Assembly (NCBI GenBank): GCA_007844125.1
Contig: CM017556.1
Location: 85,716,864-85,780,863, forward strand
From: Sinonovacula constricta
Taxonomy: Eukaryota > Mollusca > Bivalvia > Cardiida > Solecurtidae
Direction of reading: 5' to 3'
Length of the DNA stretch: 64,000 bases
Shown here: positions 12,501-27,500 of the stretch, one piece after another
Layout: every line of letters begins with the position of its first letter
Position numbering within the stretch: position 1 is the first letter of the stretch
Made by a program: the position numbers and the translations under genes
Notes under the pieces: model-generated
What the model saw: only the letters and a program-made list of their open reading frames with translations
Databases searched by the model: none
What the model was told of the DNA's origin: nothing

Positions 12501-15500
12501 GTTGATAAAGCTCATCTTTATCACACGGGTTTTATCAACCGATATTTACAGAGATGGTGGGATAAAATCACTTGTACTTTTCAAAAAAAATGTTCCTGGT
12601 GTTGACATTTTCTAAATTGTCCGATAAGCAATTGATCTTTGTACTGGTGTAGAAACAATATATTAAACATTAAAGCATCTAAAGTTTTCTACAATATTTC
12701 TTGATATTCTTTGATATGTTATTTAGAGTTTACCATAGTTGTTTTTGCATTTGTATGCTTCGAATGTTATATACGGAACAGGGTAAAGAGTAATCAACCC
12801 ATTTTCTCCCAATTTCAGTAATACAGCATCATCGTTTGTCACGTAGATTTATTCGCACCTTTCCAAAAATGTTCATGAAACTGACCACTACAATTTTCTA
12901 AAATTGTTCTGGATCGTAGCAATCCACTTTTTTTCTAAAATGTTCATAAAATGATATTGACAATTGCTAGTTTCCAGAAACGTGATAATAGTTTTTGCCA
13001 ATTTGCAAAAGAAATCTAACTAATAGCCATTGCAATTTTGCCAAAATAAACTTAATACTAGCCATTGCAATTTTCCAAAAATATTCAAAATGGTAGTCAG
13101 TGCTTTTTTCCAAAAAGAGGTCATTATAGTAACCATTGCAGTCAAGACCAAAAGCTTTAGAATCTTATGAGACGTTGTCCTGGTTTGACGTCAAATGTTG
13201 ATTTGTTGGGGCATATTTAAGCTGGAATTTAGTCAACGCCATGATTGAGCAGTTTAAAATGAGCGGACATTAAAAAAAATATTATATGCAGGCCAAATTT
13301 CAGATAAAATGATTGTAGCACTCATAATCACTGATTCCGGCTGCCTGCTTCAACGACGAAAATTATCATTTAAACAAAGTTTTGCTTTGTTAACCCATTT
13401 AAGAATTGTCACAGGAATAAAAATTGTGTTAATACAGCAAGGTGATGATGATGATGTTCATCCGTCGTTGTCGACGATGACCAAGGACATCACACTGTTT
13501 ATGTGGATAATGGGGTACGGTGTGACCGGCTGTGGCTAAAAAGTCCGATGCGCCCTCGGATGGCTCTGCCGCAGGGCGGGCATATGTGGTCTGCTGGAGC
13601 TGAGGGCACCGAGTTGGCTCTTGATTTCCGCAGCTCATGTTTTCTTCTGGCTTCAGCAATCCTATTTTGCTCGTTGAGGAGGCACCTTGGCCAATGTGGC
13701 GTCGCCAGGTTGGTAGATTTAGCGCTGCTGTCTCCCAGGTGTCGGGGTTTATCTCGAAACCCTTGAGAGCGGTTTTGAGGGTATTCTTGTAGCGCTTTCT
13801 TTGTCCACCCCGTAAGCGCTTGCCTTCCGCCAATTCACCATAGAACAGTCTCTTAGGGAGGCGAGTGTCTCTTTAAGCAGCTTTCTCAGACAGTCCGGAA
13901 GCGGTGTAGATTCTTGGCTTGGCGTTCGTAAACCATCCATGTCTCACATGCGTACAGTCAGGTTGGCAGTACGACGGCTTGATACGCTTTCAGCTTGGTG
14001 GCCTGCTTGATTTTTCTCCTCTCCCACACTGAGTCACGTAACCGACCAAATGCTGAGCTTGCCTTGGCGATCCGTGTTTCAACCTTATCGTCGATGTTCA
14101 AGGATCTGGAGAGCGTGCTGCCGAGGTAAGTGAACTTGTTAACCGTTTTCAGCGGTTCTCCTTCGACGGTGATGACTTGTACAATATACGGTTTCTGCGG
14201 GGCGGGTTGGTGTAAGACCTCAGTCTTCTTGGTACTGATGGTGAGACCAAAGTTTTTGCAGGCAGAAGAGAAACTATTCATGCTCACATAGTCCTTTTGC
14301 ACCTTGGTCTTTGCTTGAAGCCTCCGCAGGTTAAAGAGCTTGCCATCCGTCCTCTACCTGATCTTAATGCTCGTTTCTTCGTCATCGCAGAAGGCATCTG
14401 ACAGCATGGCCGAGAACATCATGCTAAACAGAGTGGTCGCGAGCACGCAGCCTTGCTTGACACCGTTTGTGACTGGAAATGCATCAGAAGAGTCTCCATC
14501 ATCCAGTACACGAGCCAGCATGCCATCGTGGAACTGTCGGACCATGCTGATGAACTTGTCAGGACAGCTAAACTTTCTCATGATCTTCCAGAGCCCTTCA
14601 CGACTGACGGTGTCAAAGGCTTTTGTCAGATCGACAAAAATCGTGTAGAGGTCTGTGTACTGTTCCTGGCACTTCTCCTGGAGTTGATGGGCGGCAAATA
14701 TCATGTCAATTGTCCCACGACCTTTTCTAAAGCCACACTGACTCTCTGGCAGGTGTCCGTCTTCCAGGTGCTGAGTGAGGCGGTTGAGAAGGACTCTGGC
14801 ATTGATCTTGCTGGCAATGGAGTGAGATTCCACGGTGGTTATCACAGGACTGCCTGTTTCCCTTCCATTTGTACAGATGGACAATGGAGGCTGTCTTTGA
14901 GCTCCTGGGGAATAACTTCCTGTTGCCATATGTTTTGAAAGAGCTCTGTTAGCTTCTTTACCAAGACTTGTCCGCCTTACTGGTAAATTTCAGCTCGAAT
15001 GGAGTCAGAACCTGGAGACTTGCCGTTCGAAAGAAACTTGATGGCTTTCTGTACTTCTGGTTCTGTTGGGGGCTCTGCCAGGGATGTGTTAATGCCAACC
15101 TGTGTCAACCTGTAGCATGCGAGCAATGGCTTCATCATTGATGGAGGAAGGCATGTTTAAGACGTTGTTGAAGTGCTCTGCCCATCTCTCCAAGATTGCA
15201 TTCTTCTCGGTGAGCAGGGTGGTCCCGTCTGCACTTAGCAGTGGGGATGTTCCTGAGGACTGAGGCCCGTAAATGGCATTGAGAGCTTCGTAGAAGCGCT
15301 TGTAGTAGTTGCTGTCGGCGTATTTCTGTATCTTATCTGCCTTGTTACTGATCCATGAGTCCTGCATTTCTCTGAGCTTTGTCTGTACCTTGCCTTTAAT
15401 GGATTTGAAGGCTGTTTCTTTTGGAGGCGGACGAGGTGTCCTGCTGAGTGTCTCTTTGGGCTTGCCGCTTTTCGTCGAGTAGCTTCTGGATAACCTCATC

Positions 15501-18500
15501 GTTTTCGTCGAACCAGTCCTGGTGTTTCCGCATATTTTCGCCAAGATGAGTGAGAGCAGTGTTGAACACAGTATCTCTGAAGGCAGTCCAATCCTCTTCT
15601 ACTCCATTTGAGCCTAGGTTAAGTTGGCTCAGCTTGCTGTCCATGTCCTTGCTGAGATTCTGACGCACAGAGTGCTGTTCCAGCTTGGTGACATTTAGTC
15701 GCTGCAGTCTGCGCCACACATGGCTTTAGTCACCCTTACATCCTGCCTGTCCCGTCTCCTGACTATGACGTAGTCTATAAGATGCCAATGCTTGCTACGT
15801 GGGTGCATCCAGGACGTCTTGTTTTGGTTGGGTAAGCGGAAGACTGTGTTGATGATAAGGAGGTCATGCGCTGCACAGGTTTTCAAGAGAAGATTGCTGT
15901 TGCTTTTGCCGACTCCATTCCACCCCATGATCCCCTTCCATGACTGACAATCTGTACCAACTCTGGCATTAAAGTCGCCGAAAATGATGAGCTTGTCCTC
16001 TGATGCCACTGATTATGGTGGCATAGCGCTTTCCTTTAAGGGGGGCTGCATATGCATAAGCCTGTCATTCAGTCCTTTTGGAAGGCTGGTAAGCTTGCTG
16101 ATCAGATTGGATCTGATTGTGAAGCCCACTCCTGCTTCACGACGCTACTCGCTGCTGCGACCACTCCAGAAAAAGGTATAACCTGCCTTAACGTCTGTCA
16201 GACAACCTTCATTTGCAAGCCTGGTTTCACTCAGAGCTGCTATGTCGATGTTGTACCTGCCGAGTTCATGTGCGACAAGTGCTGTCCGTCTCACGGGTCT
16301 ATCTGCCTTAGAACTGTCCATGAGTGTGCGCACATTCCATGTGCCGAAGGTGAGTGGGGTCACCGAGGCTTTCTTTGCTTTATTTCGACCGCATGGTTGG
16401 CGTCCCCGCTTGTCGCGGTAAACAGGCCGGGGTGGGTTGAAGCAGACTATTTTAGGGCACCTTTTCTAGCCCCTTCCTCATGCTAGGTTAGCAGAGCGAT
16501 CCTGAAGAGGGCTGCTCAGTCACCCATGGGGCTGCCGGACTCCACTGCTGCTTCAGCCCAGTAGAGAACGACCCACTGCCCTTGGGCCGCCTGTGTGCAG
16601 GTTTGTGACTACAGCTTCCAGTGGAATCCTCACCTGCTGCCTTGCCACTCGCCCGTCGCCACATGACTTTCTGTGGTGATGTCTTGACTTGCGCGTAAGT
16701 TGGATTAGAGTGAGGGAGAGTTGCGCATGTCGTCAGCCTCACTCTCTCGTCCCATCTTATCAAGATCCAGTGGCAAGATAAAACAAGACGACTGGTGATA
16801 AGTAGGGATGCAGTGGATGGCCAATCGGTGTCCAGTGTGTCTCACCGTGCCCTGATTGCGCTCCAAGGCACTTTGCTGGGTCCGCCATCCTGCCCGTTGA
16901 ACCAACTGGTGGTTTTCTCCGCATAGTCCGCCGGATCCAGTCTTCACATGCGTAGGTAGACAAGTCCTGATTCATCGAGGGTTGGAGTCCCTCGATGTAA
17001 CTTCACCAGGTTTAGCCGGCTAGTGGAAGACGTTGCCCGGGTGTGGCCGCTGTTGCATGCTAACAGCTTCTAGGAGCCACTGGTGAGAGCTGGGTGTCAT
17101 GTGGGGACCACAAACGGGCAAGCTACTCAAAGGAGCACACCGTACCCCCCCCCCCCCCCCCCAGCAAGGTATCTTGTTAACAACAGTATACACGCAACTT
17201 ATTACAATATAATAAGCGGTTAATGGCTCCTTCCTCACCCTTAACAACAGCAAGTGACATTTTTGTGACACCCCCCCCCCCTTCAAATGACGGCATATAG
17301 AAGACTCGATGTCCATCTGTCCGTCCCTCAGTATGTCGTTTTTGTGTCTTAGCCATAATTTCTACAATTTGCCGTTCTTATATCAAACTTCACCATATTG
17401 CAGATATACACTTGGAGGTGTATTGCGACTAACATTTACAAGTGCAATCCCTTAATGTCAAGGTCACTTTGTAGGAGATATTTAGGGTCAATGCATGTTG
17501 AGGGGCATGTGTCAATTTAAAATGACATTTCTCGTTCTAGTATCTCTTGCTGGGGAGTAGTTGGAAAGAGGGGCTCGAAAAAGAGAACGTTTAGTGTCTT
17601 TAATCAAATACTTGTAATGCTTTAAGCACATTTCGGTTTTACCATTGACAGTTATGGTTTCATCAAAAGTGACGGTGATTAAATCTAAACATGAGTAAGT
17701 CAGACTTAAGCATACGATGTATATCAGGACCTGTCCCATTTGCTGTATACTCTCTAACGATGTCTATTATTTTTGCATGTAGTTGTTAGCAGAATATTAA
17801 AACAAATTAATTGGCAATCGATACTTGTTTTCTAACACATACAATTTAAATAAATGCTGTTGGAAAATTGTTTTTGTGTCTTATCAGACAACGAAATGTA
17901 TTAAATGTATGTAATTGAAGGGAATTTTAGTAGTCATTGTTTTTTACAGACAATGCGTACGACCCAGATGTTGGAGCTAAAGAGATTCGCATAGACCACC
18001 GGATTATCAATGAAGAGGATACGCTGTGCTTTGTGGACAACGGCAATGGAATGAACCACGAAACACTCTTCAAAATGTTGAGGTGTTTGTTGTGTGGTAC
18101 TCTGCTTATTTATTTGTAGTTTAAAACAGATTTAAGATTTTTTGAACTACTAGTCTGGAGAAAAATTTGAAACAGAAAACTGTGGAGAGTCACAGCAAGT
18201 CATCTGCGAAGGGAATCCCACATTTATGCCTAAGGCGCTAAAGGTTACATGGCTTTCTTATGCTCAATACTGCATGTCACGAAGTAACACTATATCTCTG
18301 TCAGTATGCGGTAAGTGTTGAAGATATGATTTGAAGTTAAGCAGAACGTTTGACACCGCATTCATTTACTATCAGATCACAACATCATTATTTTATGCAC
18401 CAAGCTTACAGTCTATCCCTCGGTGATCATGTATATTTTACACATAACATTCTTAGCATGAAAAAAGACACAGCGACAACTAATGCAAATCCAGCACGTG

Positions 18501-21500
18501 TTAGAACATTTTGAAGGATGTCAATATAGGTTATTATTAAAAGATCTTTTTTTTAATTTTGATTTAATCTTAGATTTTACCCTTAATATCGACTATACTG
18601 TACAGCACGAGATACATGTGAATCTTAAGAGATTGTCCCCACAAACCCCAAATGTGAGAAAGTGCTGGTGTATAAAGAAGTAAGGCAACGTAGAAATGCT
18701 AAATGATAACTTATACAAGCGACCCCTATATATAGGGCCATCATATTTCATCAAATATAATAACAATATTTATTGCAACTGACGATGTATATTTCGTAGA
18801 AATAAATGCTAAATTTTGTTTGTATTGAAGTCTTAATACTGCAGACATCTGAAAGTGCTATAAGGGGTCTTGGCACAGTTGGCCCCCACTTCCAGAATTC
18901 GTTACCAGTTGAGACTATGCCCAAGCTAAATTTTGACTGCTCAGTAGCTACTCAATAATAGCTCACTTTCGTATATCAATACGACCATGCCAGGTTATAG
19001 TGTGTAAAATATTTAAATTGTAACAATGTGCTGAGAATTCAGTTGAGAATCTTCTTATATGACTTGCAAAACATATTTTGAGAAAAATCTCAACTGAAAA
19101 TGGTACGATTTTGCTCAGATAATTGAGACTGTACTAACGCTTTCTCTAAGTAAAAATGGCGACTTTTATCAGAAGACTGAGTAATCAAAGAAAAAAATTT
19201 ACGAGTGTTCATAAATGTTTGAAACGGCCTCTATGACGGAAGAAGAAGTAATCAAACGTTGTAGATTATCGTCAACGGCGATCAATTGTGTGTTTAAGTC
19301 ATGAAAAGCTGACATTGAGAGGGTAGGCGTGCCTCCTGTGTTACAATTGCTAGTGTGCATTAGGTATCTAGGCCATAATTGGTTTGCGACAATTAAATTG
19401 GGAACCAGACCCATTGTGCCTGTTTTATGTCTTAAATGCTTTCTAATATAAAATGATTTATATTTACAGTTTTGGATTTAGTGAGAAAGTCCAGGTTGGC
19501 GATGTTAAACCTATTGGTCGCTATGGTAACGGGTTTAAGTCTGGATCTATGCGACTTGGTGATGATGTCCTGGTGTTCACCAGATGTGCCACCTCCACAA
19601 GTGTCGGGCTTTTGTCTCAGACCTATCTGAAGGCTATCAACGCTGAATCAGTCCTTGTTCCCATAGTAACATCGGATCTCCCGTCCTGTATCCTTGACAA
19701 CAGTAGACTATTTGTAAATGAAATATTGAAACACTGCCAGTGTTTCTCTGAAAACTAATTGCGGTATTACATCAGCCATGCTTTGTTTTGCTGAACCTTT
19801 GTAAAGATTTCAAATATCAGATTATATCTACATTGAGCATTTAATATGTATAATCAATTTGTAATGAAAACTTTATTTACGAAAATACAACATTATGGTA
19901 CATTTAGAAATGATAACATCATGTAAACATTTTGTATTAAGTTTTTCCACCCTAATTCTAAAACATCTCTTTTTGTCATGAATGGATTTCTTGTACATAA
20001 TTTCGTATGCGGAAACCGTGTGGACAGCACGTAATTCATTGAAGTGAAATATGACATGAGCGTTGCAACCTATACCAAAGTTCAAAAAGGCATATAAAAA
20101 GGCATTCATATGCAAACCAAATGTAAAAGTAAGAGTACCTCTGTGATGAGTCGTGAAACAAACAGCGCAAACACTAATTACCGCATCGGAACGGTCAGTC
20201 AGCAAAATGGACCGATTGGGATAGGAGTCATACAGTCAGTTTACCAGACATCCCTTGGATGTCCTTTCACTAGTCATCCACATGACTTAGTTGGGTACTT
20301 ATCAACCCTTCCTGCTAGACCCATCTGTGGTGAAGTACTAGCCATGGGATGTGATTGGGGGTGTATACACAACAAAATAAACATGTCATCTATGGACATA
20401 ATCTAATGCAAATGAATATATTAAATACAGTAGCTGCTTTAAAACATTCAATTTTTAATATGGTATGACATTGAATACTTTGGAAAATAGTAAAACAAAC
20501 AACTGGTGAACAGATAAGATTAATATTAACAGATTAAGCCTATTATTAACATATAAAGTCCATTTTGAGGATTTTCTAAGCAGTTTTGAAGCAAAGGACT
20601 GTCATCTGTCATGTAAATGATAACAATAAATGAGAATTTATAATCCGACTATCATATATATTTCATGATACTTTCACCACCATCTAGATTGTGAAATCAG
20701 TCGCTATATTTGACATGTTACAGACATTTTCCTCATAATGATGCGAAGCTAATCCATTTTGCAGATGTTACTTCTCCACAATTCCTTATAACAATAATGT
20801 ATTCCAACAGGAAGATATCATCGCATCTCTAGGAGTAAAAGTCTGCTAACTGTACTGACGTCTTACAGGCTTGAAGTACTATCTGAATGAAAACAGAAAG
20901 TTTTATGCGTTCTTAATTGGCAGATAATTTGTTTGCAACGATCTCTGTAATAAGAAAGTTTTAGACACCGATCTCATTCAGCCGAAAGCTTGTATGATAC
21001 GATTTCTATTATCGGACCTTCGTATGCAGCGATCGCTATTAGCAAAAGTTGTTTGTGCAACTATACTGGTTGTATACAGTTGTAAGTAGAAAACTTACTC
21101 ACAGTGATCTTTATAAATAGAAAGAATGTATGCAATAATTTTCCTTAGCAGAAAGTTTTTATGGCATGATCTCTATAAGAAGAAAGTTTATTTGCTATGG
21201 TCTTGATTTGAATAAGCAAAACATTCAAAAGCAGTTACTTCTTTTGAAGGAAAAGTTATATGCAACTACATCCTTAAGCAGAAAGTTTGTATGAAACGAT
21301 CTCTATTAGCAGAAAGTTAGTATACAGTGATTTCTGTCAGCCGAAATTTTGTTTTTAATGTACACTTTTTTTGCAAAATAATGGGGCTGCAAAGATCGCT
21401 TTTAGCAAAAGGTTTGTATCCAACGACCTCTTTAAGCAAACTGTTTGAATGCATCAATTTCTACTAGCAAAACGTTTCCATGCACCGATTGCTGTTGTCA

Positions 21501-24500
21501 GAAAGTTTTTACACTTGCCCAATGTACACATAATTTTGTGCCTTCAGTTCACAATTACTGTTTTTAAAGCAGCACAATTACATTTCCTTGACCATGTTGA
21601 CAGACACCTTTCAAAACAACAAGGAAGATGCCATGGCTAATCTGCAGGCCATAGTAAATCATTCCATTTTCAAGTCTAAATCTGACGTCCTTTCGGCCCT
21701 CAGATCTTTGGAGAAAATAGAGACAGGCACCAACATCATCATATACAACCTGAAACGGTATATTTCAGCTTGATTTTAACTTTATATTTCATGAGCTTAA
21801 AGCTATAACATAAACATATCATGTCAAGAAATACACTGAAATCTATGGTCCACATTTGCCATAATTATTTGTGGCATAAGTACCGTAGTATATCATGTCA
21901 CAAAATGTAAGCAAAGCTTACTTTTGACTCCATCGCCATTGCTGGTCACGTTGAAAATGTAATTGGTAGTTGTCGCAAAAGACATTGTAGTGAAAGCAGT
22001 ATGTCTTTTTTCAAGCATACGCAAGAACCCAAAATGCGTCATACTTAAGTATTCATATAATTAAATATCTTTGATCACGTATCACATTTTAAATAGAAAT
22101 AAGGAAAATACCCATGAACTGGACTTCACGTCAGACCCTGACGACATTCGGAACCCGGAGACGGCGGTTTTTGATGATACAAATATCAACAGACCGGTGA
22201 ATACATTGTCACATGAATACAAGCGATCCCTTAGGGTTAGTACCGTTTGTTGTAATAAGTGGCGAAGACTTCTGGTTTTGTTGTAGACAATTAGATTCGC
22301 CACAGATTTGTTAATAGACAATTAGCATCACCGTATGTGTATGTGTAGTCGGGTAGCCGGTATGGAACTAGCTAAACCAAATCTATCTGTAGTCTGGTAG
22401 CCATTAATCAACCAGCTTAACCACAGGTCTGTGTACACTATTATAACCCATTGCCCAGGTCCATGTACAGAATATTTGCCTTATGACTTGTTTAACCACC
22501 GTTCAATGTACATGAGCTTTACACAGGTCTGTGTAATTAGTATAGGTAGTTTTTGCCAGGTCCACGTTCAATATGTAGCATGTATCCCACTATAGGTAGC
22601 TTTATCCCAAAAGTATGAACAGAAGGGTAGAGAATAAACTTATTTGGATAGCTTTAACCCTGGTCTATGTACAAGTTGGTAAGCTGACGTTGGCGAATTG
22701 TTCCACAGGTATGCAAGGTAGGGAATTATTTGCTAACTGTATTCTTGCAAATGTATGTTGTCCAAGTTATGTTGCTTTATCTCTTCGAAAACTATGTTTA
22801 CTCCATGCATACTATTATATGACTTTCATGACGGTGTGGAATCTGTGACTGAACTGTTAAAGCTGACCTATAAATTCATTGCCCCTCACTGCGTGGACCT
22901 GTTCTGGTCTCGATTGGTTTGATAGTTTTGATGTGAAGAGGTCTTCCAGGTAACCTGTGGTTCTTGTTGGGTCTTAATAAATATGGATAGTGTCTTTCTC
23001 CATCAATAATAGCTCCACGTAATCGTAGTGTACTTGTGTTTTGCAATGCATCAAACAACAAAAAATAATGTTCAATCAGATCCCACATACTGTAATTCCA
23101 GGAGTATTGTAGCATCTTGTACCTGAAGCCTCGGATGACGATAGTCCTGCGAGGAAAGAAGGTGAAGACAAAGTTTATCCTCAAATCTCTCCGTCGGACA
23201 GAAACTGACGTTTACAAACCAAGATGGCTTGTATCCTTCATGTACACTAATTAAATGTCACTCAAAACATGGTTCTATCATAACCTCTTAGATATGCACA
23301 GAACAGCCTAATATCAGATTTGCCTTATTTTTCTACTACAAAAATATGTAACCCTCATTCCGTCGAATGCAAGCAACCAGTTGAGTAATATTCATGCATT
23401 TATGTCATGTGTAAAAGACTAATTATGTCACTGTCTTAGTGGCTTCAGCGGTTCCTCTTGATAAAATATGTGATAAGCCATAGCTAAGACGAAGTCTGAT
23501 GTGTTTATCAAGGCACTGCATCATCAAAAGGAAATGCTGCATGTTTGTTGGATGTATTTTGTAATAACTTACAATATTTAAAAAACAATTTATTGTCCGT
23601 TTGGAAAATTACATCAAAAGTTTGGTGAAGAAAAGAAGGGGTACCTAGGCTCGGATTTCACTGAATTTGAAAATTACTTTGTTACAGATTATTGCCATAG
23701 CCACAAGTAATATATTTTGGAAATTATCGCGTAAACTGTCCTTATAGCATGTTCCATTTTCTTTTGAGATTGGCATGCTTTGATAATCACATCATAGAAT
23801 ATAACCGTCGTTTGATATTTTAAAATAGTGCAGCTTTTAGACTCTATTGTGAAAGGACATTGGCATAACACGTATACACAGAGAAAGTTGTCATATGTTA
23901 ATTTCTATGGTTTAAATAACATAAAGTCACATGTCTTCATTAGGTTTAAAATTTCGTTTTGTAAGGGTAACCTAAGAAAAATTCATATATTTTTACAAAG
24001 AGAAACTTGTACCGTCGAGTAGGAAGAAACTCTGCTTTCGTAACGAAAACATTAATTGCTTCTTATTTTGCTTTGTATTTGTTTCACAGTTAGAAAGTGA
24101 AAAAAAAATAAGAAATGTCCTATGGGAAATACTACAAAACCTGAAATTTAAACTTTTACACGACAAAGGTACACACAATTAATTTTAAAGTTTCAAAATC
24201 ACAGGGACGAGACATTAAACAAAGAAAACATTTACCGCCTTACATTGTACAATTGCCAGTCTGTGGAGCACTCTAACCTTGCAACTGCTGAAGGTTTTTC
24301 TCTCGGATTAATACGAATCTAATTTAAATATACCTGTAATTTAAATAAAGGTAAATTATACCACATTTCATGTCAAGAATAAATAAGAATATAGAGTACT
24401 GGTAATAACTATCGACCTTAGCTAATTTATAGGACCAACCATTGAAGCTAACCTTTGGGTTTACCACTAGCAAGAAACGTGAAGAGTATGGCCTGATGCT

Positions 24501-27500
24501 GTACAACAAAAATCGTCTTATCCGAGCTTATGAGAAAGTTGGTTGCCAAACTAAGGTAATTAGCCAGATCCTACACCATTTAATGTGTAAGCATACAGGT
24601 TCAGTAGTTGTATTATTTAGTATTTACATATGAAGGCGTTTTTCTTTTATTAATACCTATGTCAGATATACCACTGCTACAAAGAGGTTGTCCTTTTTCT
24701 GCAAGTGAGCGAAATCTGTTGGCTTTCGTGCAGGCTTTAAAATAAAAGCACTGTCACAATACGATGGCGTAGGTTGGTCATGAAATCCTTGTTGTCTGGA
24801 AAATGTCATCTGAAATTAATACAAGCGTAATTGAAATTGACAGAAAATATTGTTAGGTTATATAAAATAACTTTAAGTGACTAGCTTATGCTAGGAGTCG
24901 GTAAAATAGTGGCAATAAAACAATTAAAAAGTTACATATAGCCTATTTTATTTTACAATGCTCAACTCTTTCACTAACAAACTTGTCGTTTTGGATCATT
25001 CAGCAAAATCATTGACACCGGAAGAGTTAATTTTCGTCATAAATCAAATATGTGACTACATTGTCAGGATTTAGTAGTTATATAGCTTTTTTGCCTCCTA
25101 TTTTAGGCTAATGAACACGGGGTCGGTGTTGTTGGCGTAATAGAGGCTGACTTTCTGGAGCCCATACACAACAAACAGAAGTTTAACAGAGATGAAAAAT
25201 ACACGTATGTATTGGCTGGCTGACAATATTTTTCTTATTTTTGTATTATTGTTAAACAAACGAATTTAAATTATGCACGTATTTACGCATTCTGCTTTGT
25301 ACACAGTTTAGTAGGATTTTAAAACAAAATGCAATAAAGACGTCATCGATATAGCAAGCAAGCAAGTGTATACAGTTGAACAATGCATTTTGTTAAAACA
25401 GTCAACAGAGGTGTATCCAGAGAATGGAGGCAGAGAACAACAGTTACAATGTCACGTGACCACTAGGGAAAATATTGTGTTCGTGCACAATATTATCATT
25501 TTATTTAAGTTAAAGAAATAGTTGGAAGATTGTTACCAATGTTGCAAAGTCGATGTTGTATGTCTATGCAAAACAGTTTTGTTTACAAGCTCGATAAAAG
25601 AATGATAAATAACTATGTTTTTGGTAATACAGTTTATGTTTGCAGAAAAATTTATTGCTGACGGTTACAATCCGGAAATCCTTTGTTATACTGAATTGCT
25701 TGCAACTGACCCTTTCGTTGTCAATAACTTGCATTGCTTTTAAATTACACGTGACCGGACTGGTCGTTGAGACTTAATAAAACAGTGACTGAAAGCCATA
25801 ATTGGACAGTCGCTGATGGATTTCTTGGCTCTTCATCTCTCCAGTCGTGCCCTATACATGTATAGGTGAGACATCTTGAGCAGTATCCATGCCCTTTACG
25901 TGAGATTGCACAGTAGGTATAACATCGGGATTTTTTGTACCTTTATTATAAAATATGCTAACTGTGGATAAATCCTCGGCTTTTTATGACATGTTATTTT
26001 AAAACTTATAACCTATTAACTCCTAACAATACTACATTTTTTGTGGTTTGGGTCGATTTCTAAAATCGTTGATTTCTTTCGTATATTTAACATTTCACTT
26101 TTGACGCTCTTGGCATATGACGTCATGGCATTGTATGACGTCATTAGATGGTTCTTATTATACGTCAGCGCTTGGACTGTTTTATTTCTAACAACTCTCT
26201 CTTTTTTTAATCTTTAGCTTGCCGCGGGGCTTTTATCTACTATACATATTGTACTCCCGATGCAGGTGCTTACTGTTAGTTGTCACGTTTTGACGGGATT
26301 TTTTTTATTTACACTCTTTGATAGAAAAACCTTCAGGAAGTGCGAGGTTTGGGCGCTTCACTAGCCAGGTTTAAGCACCCCAGTCCGTCCTTTTGCCCAC
26401 TGACAGTTCCAAGGCAGTAACTGCTGGTTTTTCGTTTTGTGTGTTATGTCTTGTCTCTGTGTTTTTGTCACATTTACCTTTACCCTGTATGCCTTTGTCT
26501 AGGTAGTTTAGATTAAAATATCTGTGGAAATTTTGATATGACCTTTTCTTATTTACCTTTTGCCAATTACAGAGCATTCATGCAGCGTGCAGCCAGCAAG
26601 TTGAACGACTATTATTATGAAAAGACAAACACTCAGGACCCTGACAACGTTGATGACTCCATGTAAGTTCAGAACGGATGACATATGCAGTGCCTCCTCA
26701 GCCAGAACACATCGGTCATTCTCTTTCAGGACAGCAGAAATGACTGAGGACAGATTGATTGTCACCTTTTAATAACTGTCGTAAATGTATTTTAAACAAA
26801 AGTTAATAATATTTTATGCGATTTTTGATGCATGGGCAATGTTGCAAAGCTATAATTGATGGGAGACATTAGACAAATGTATAGGTAGGACCCCCCACAC
26901 AGTATAGGTCAGATTGACCCTCTCCCTACACATGAAGGTTAAAGCCCCTTCATCATTGAACTCACTTAAAAAGGGATAAAATACATCGCATCCTTTTTTT
27001 ACTTAATCGCTGATTTCTTATTCTAGTTTTTATCTCTAGTTTTTATCTCTAATACTACATTTACCTCTGTCCATTTACGCCAGCTGTATTATTCACCTTT
27101 CTCTTCAATCTAGGTCAGAAATCCCGGACTGGACGTGGGCCCAATGTGACAATTGTTTACAGTGGCGCCGTCTGCCTTTAGGTTACACTGACAAACTCCC
27201 AGAGAATTGGTACTGCCGCCTAAACCCTGATTCTGCATTTAAGTAAGTCAAGCCTAATGATAAACGACCATATTAAGCATGGCAACATAAAATGCATCTA
27301 AACGCTTATGACATTTTGTGTTTTTGGTACTGTTATTGTTTGTTTTTATATGGCGATTTAATTGCAAAGGTCTTACAGTCGGCCCTTTTGCTAACTGACT
27401 GTTCAAAAGCGGTTTCTGTTTGGTTTGGCATACTTTATTAAATGTGTCGTCCCAGTTTTGTTCTAACTTTAACATTTGACTGGCTTTTAAATACCTTTGT

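Larger units (their letters stand above)
11174..12567. mobile_element. Candidate non-autonomous TIR element, 1.4 kb
   Basis: The 15-bp sequence TTTTATCCCACCATC at 11174-11188 is exactly inverted at 12553-12567. A strong hairpin sits just inside the right end, and a longer one abuts the left end. It holds no transposase, one 77-aa open frame and a tRNA-like segment. No convincing target-site duplication was found, so the boundaries are tentative. Confidence 0.4.

Noticed and set aside
13503..16486. Plus-strand open frames in the LINE region
   Set aside because: They are shadows of the minus-strand endonuclease and reverse transcriptase, which show real motifs.
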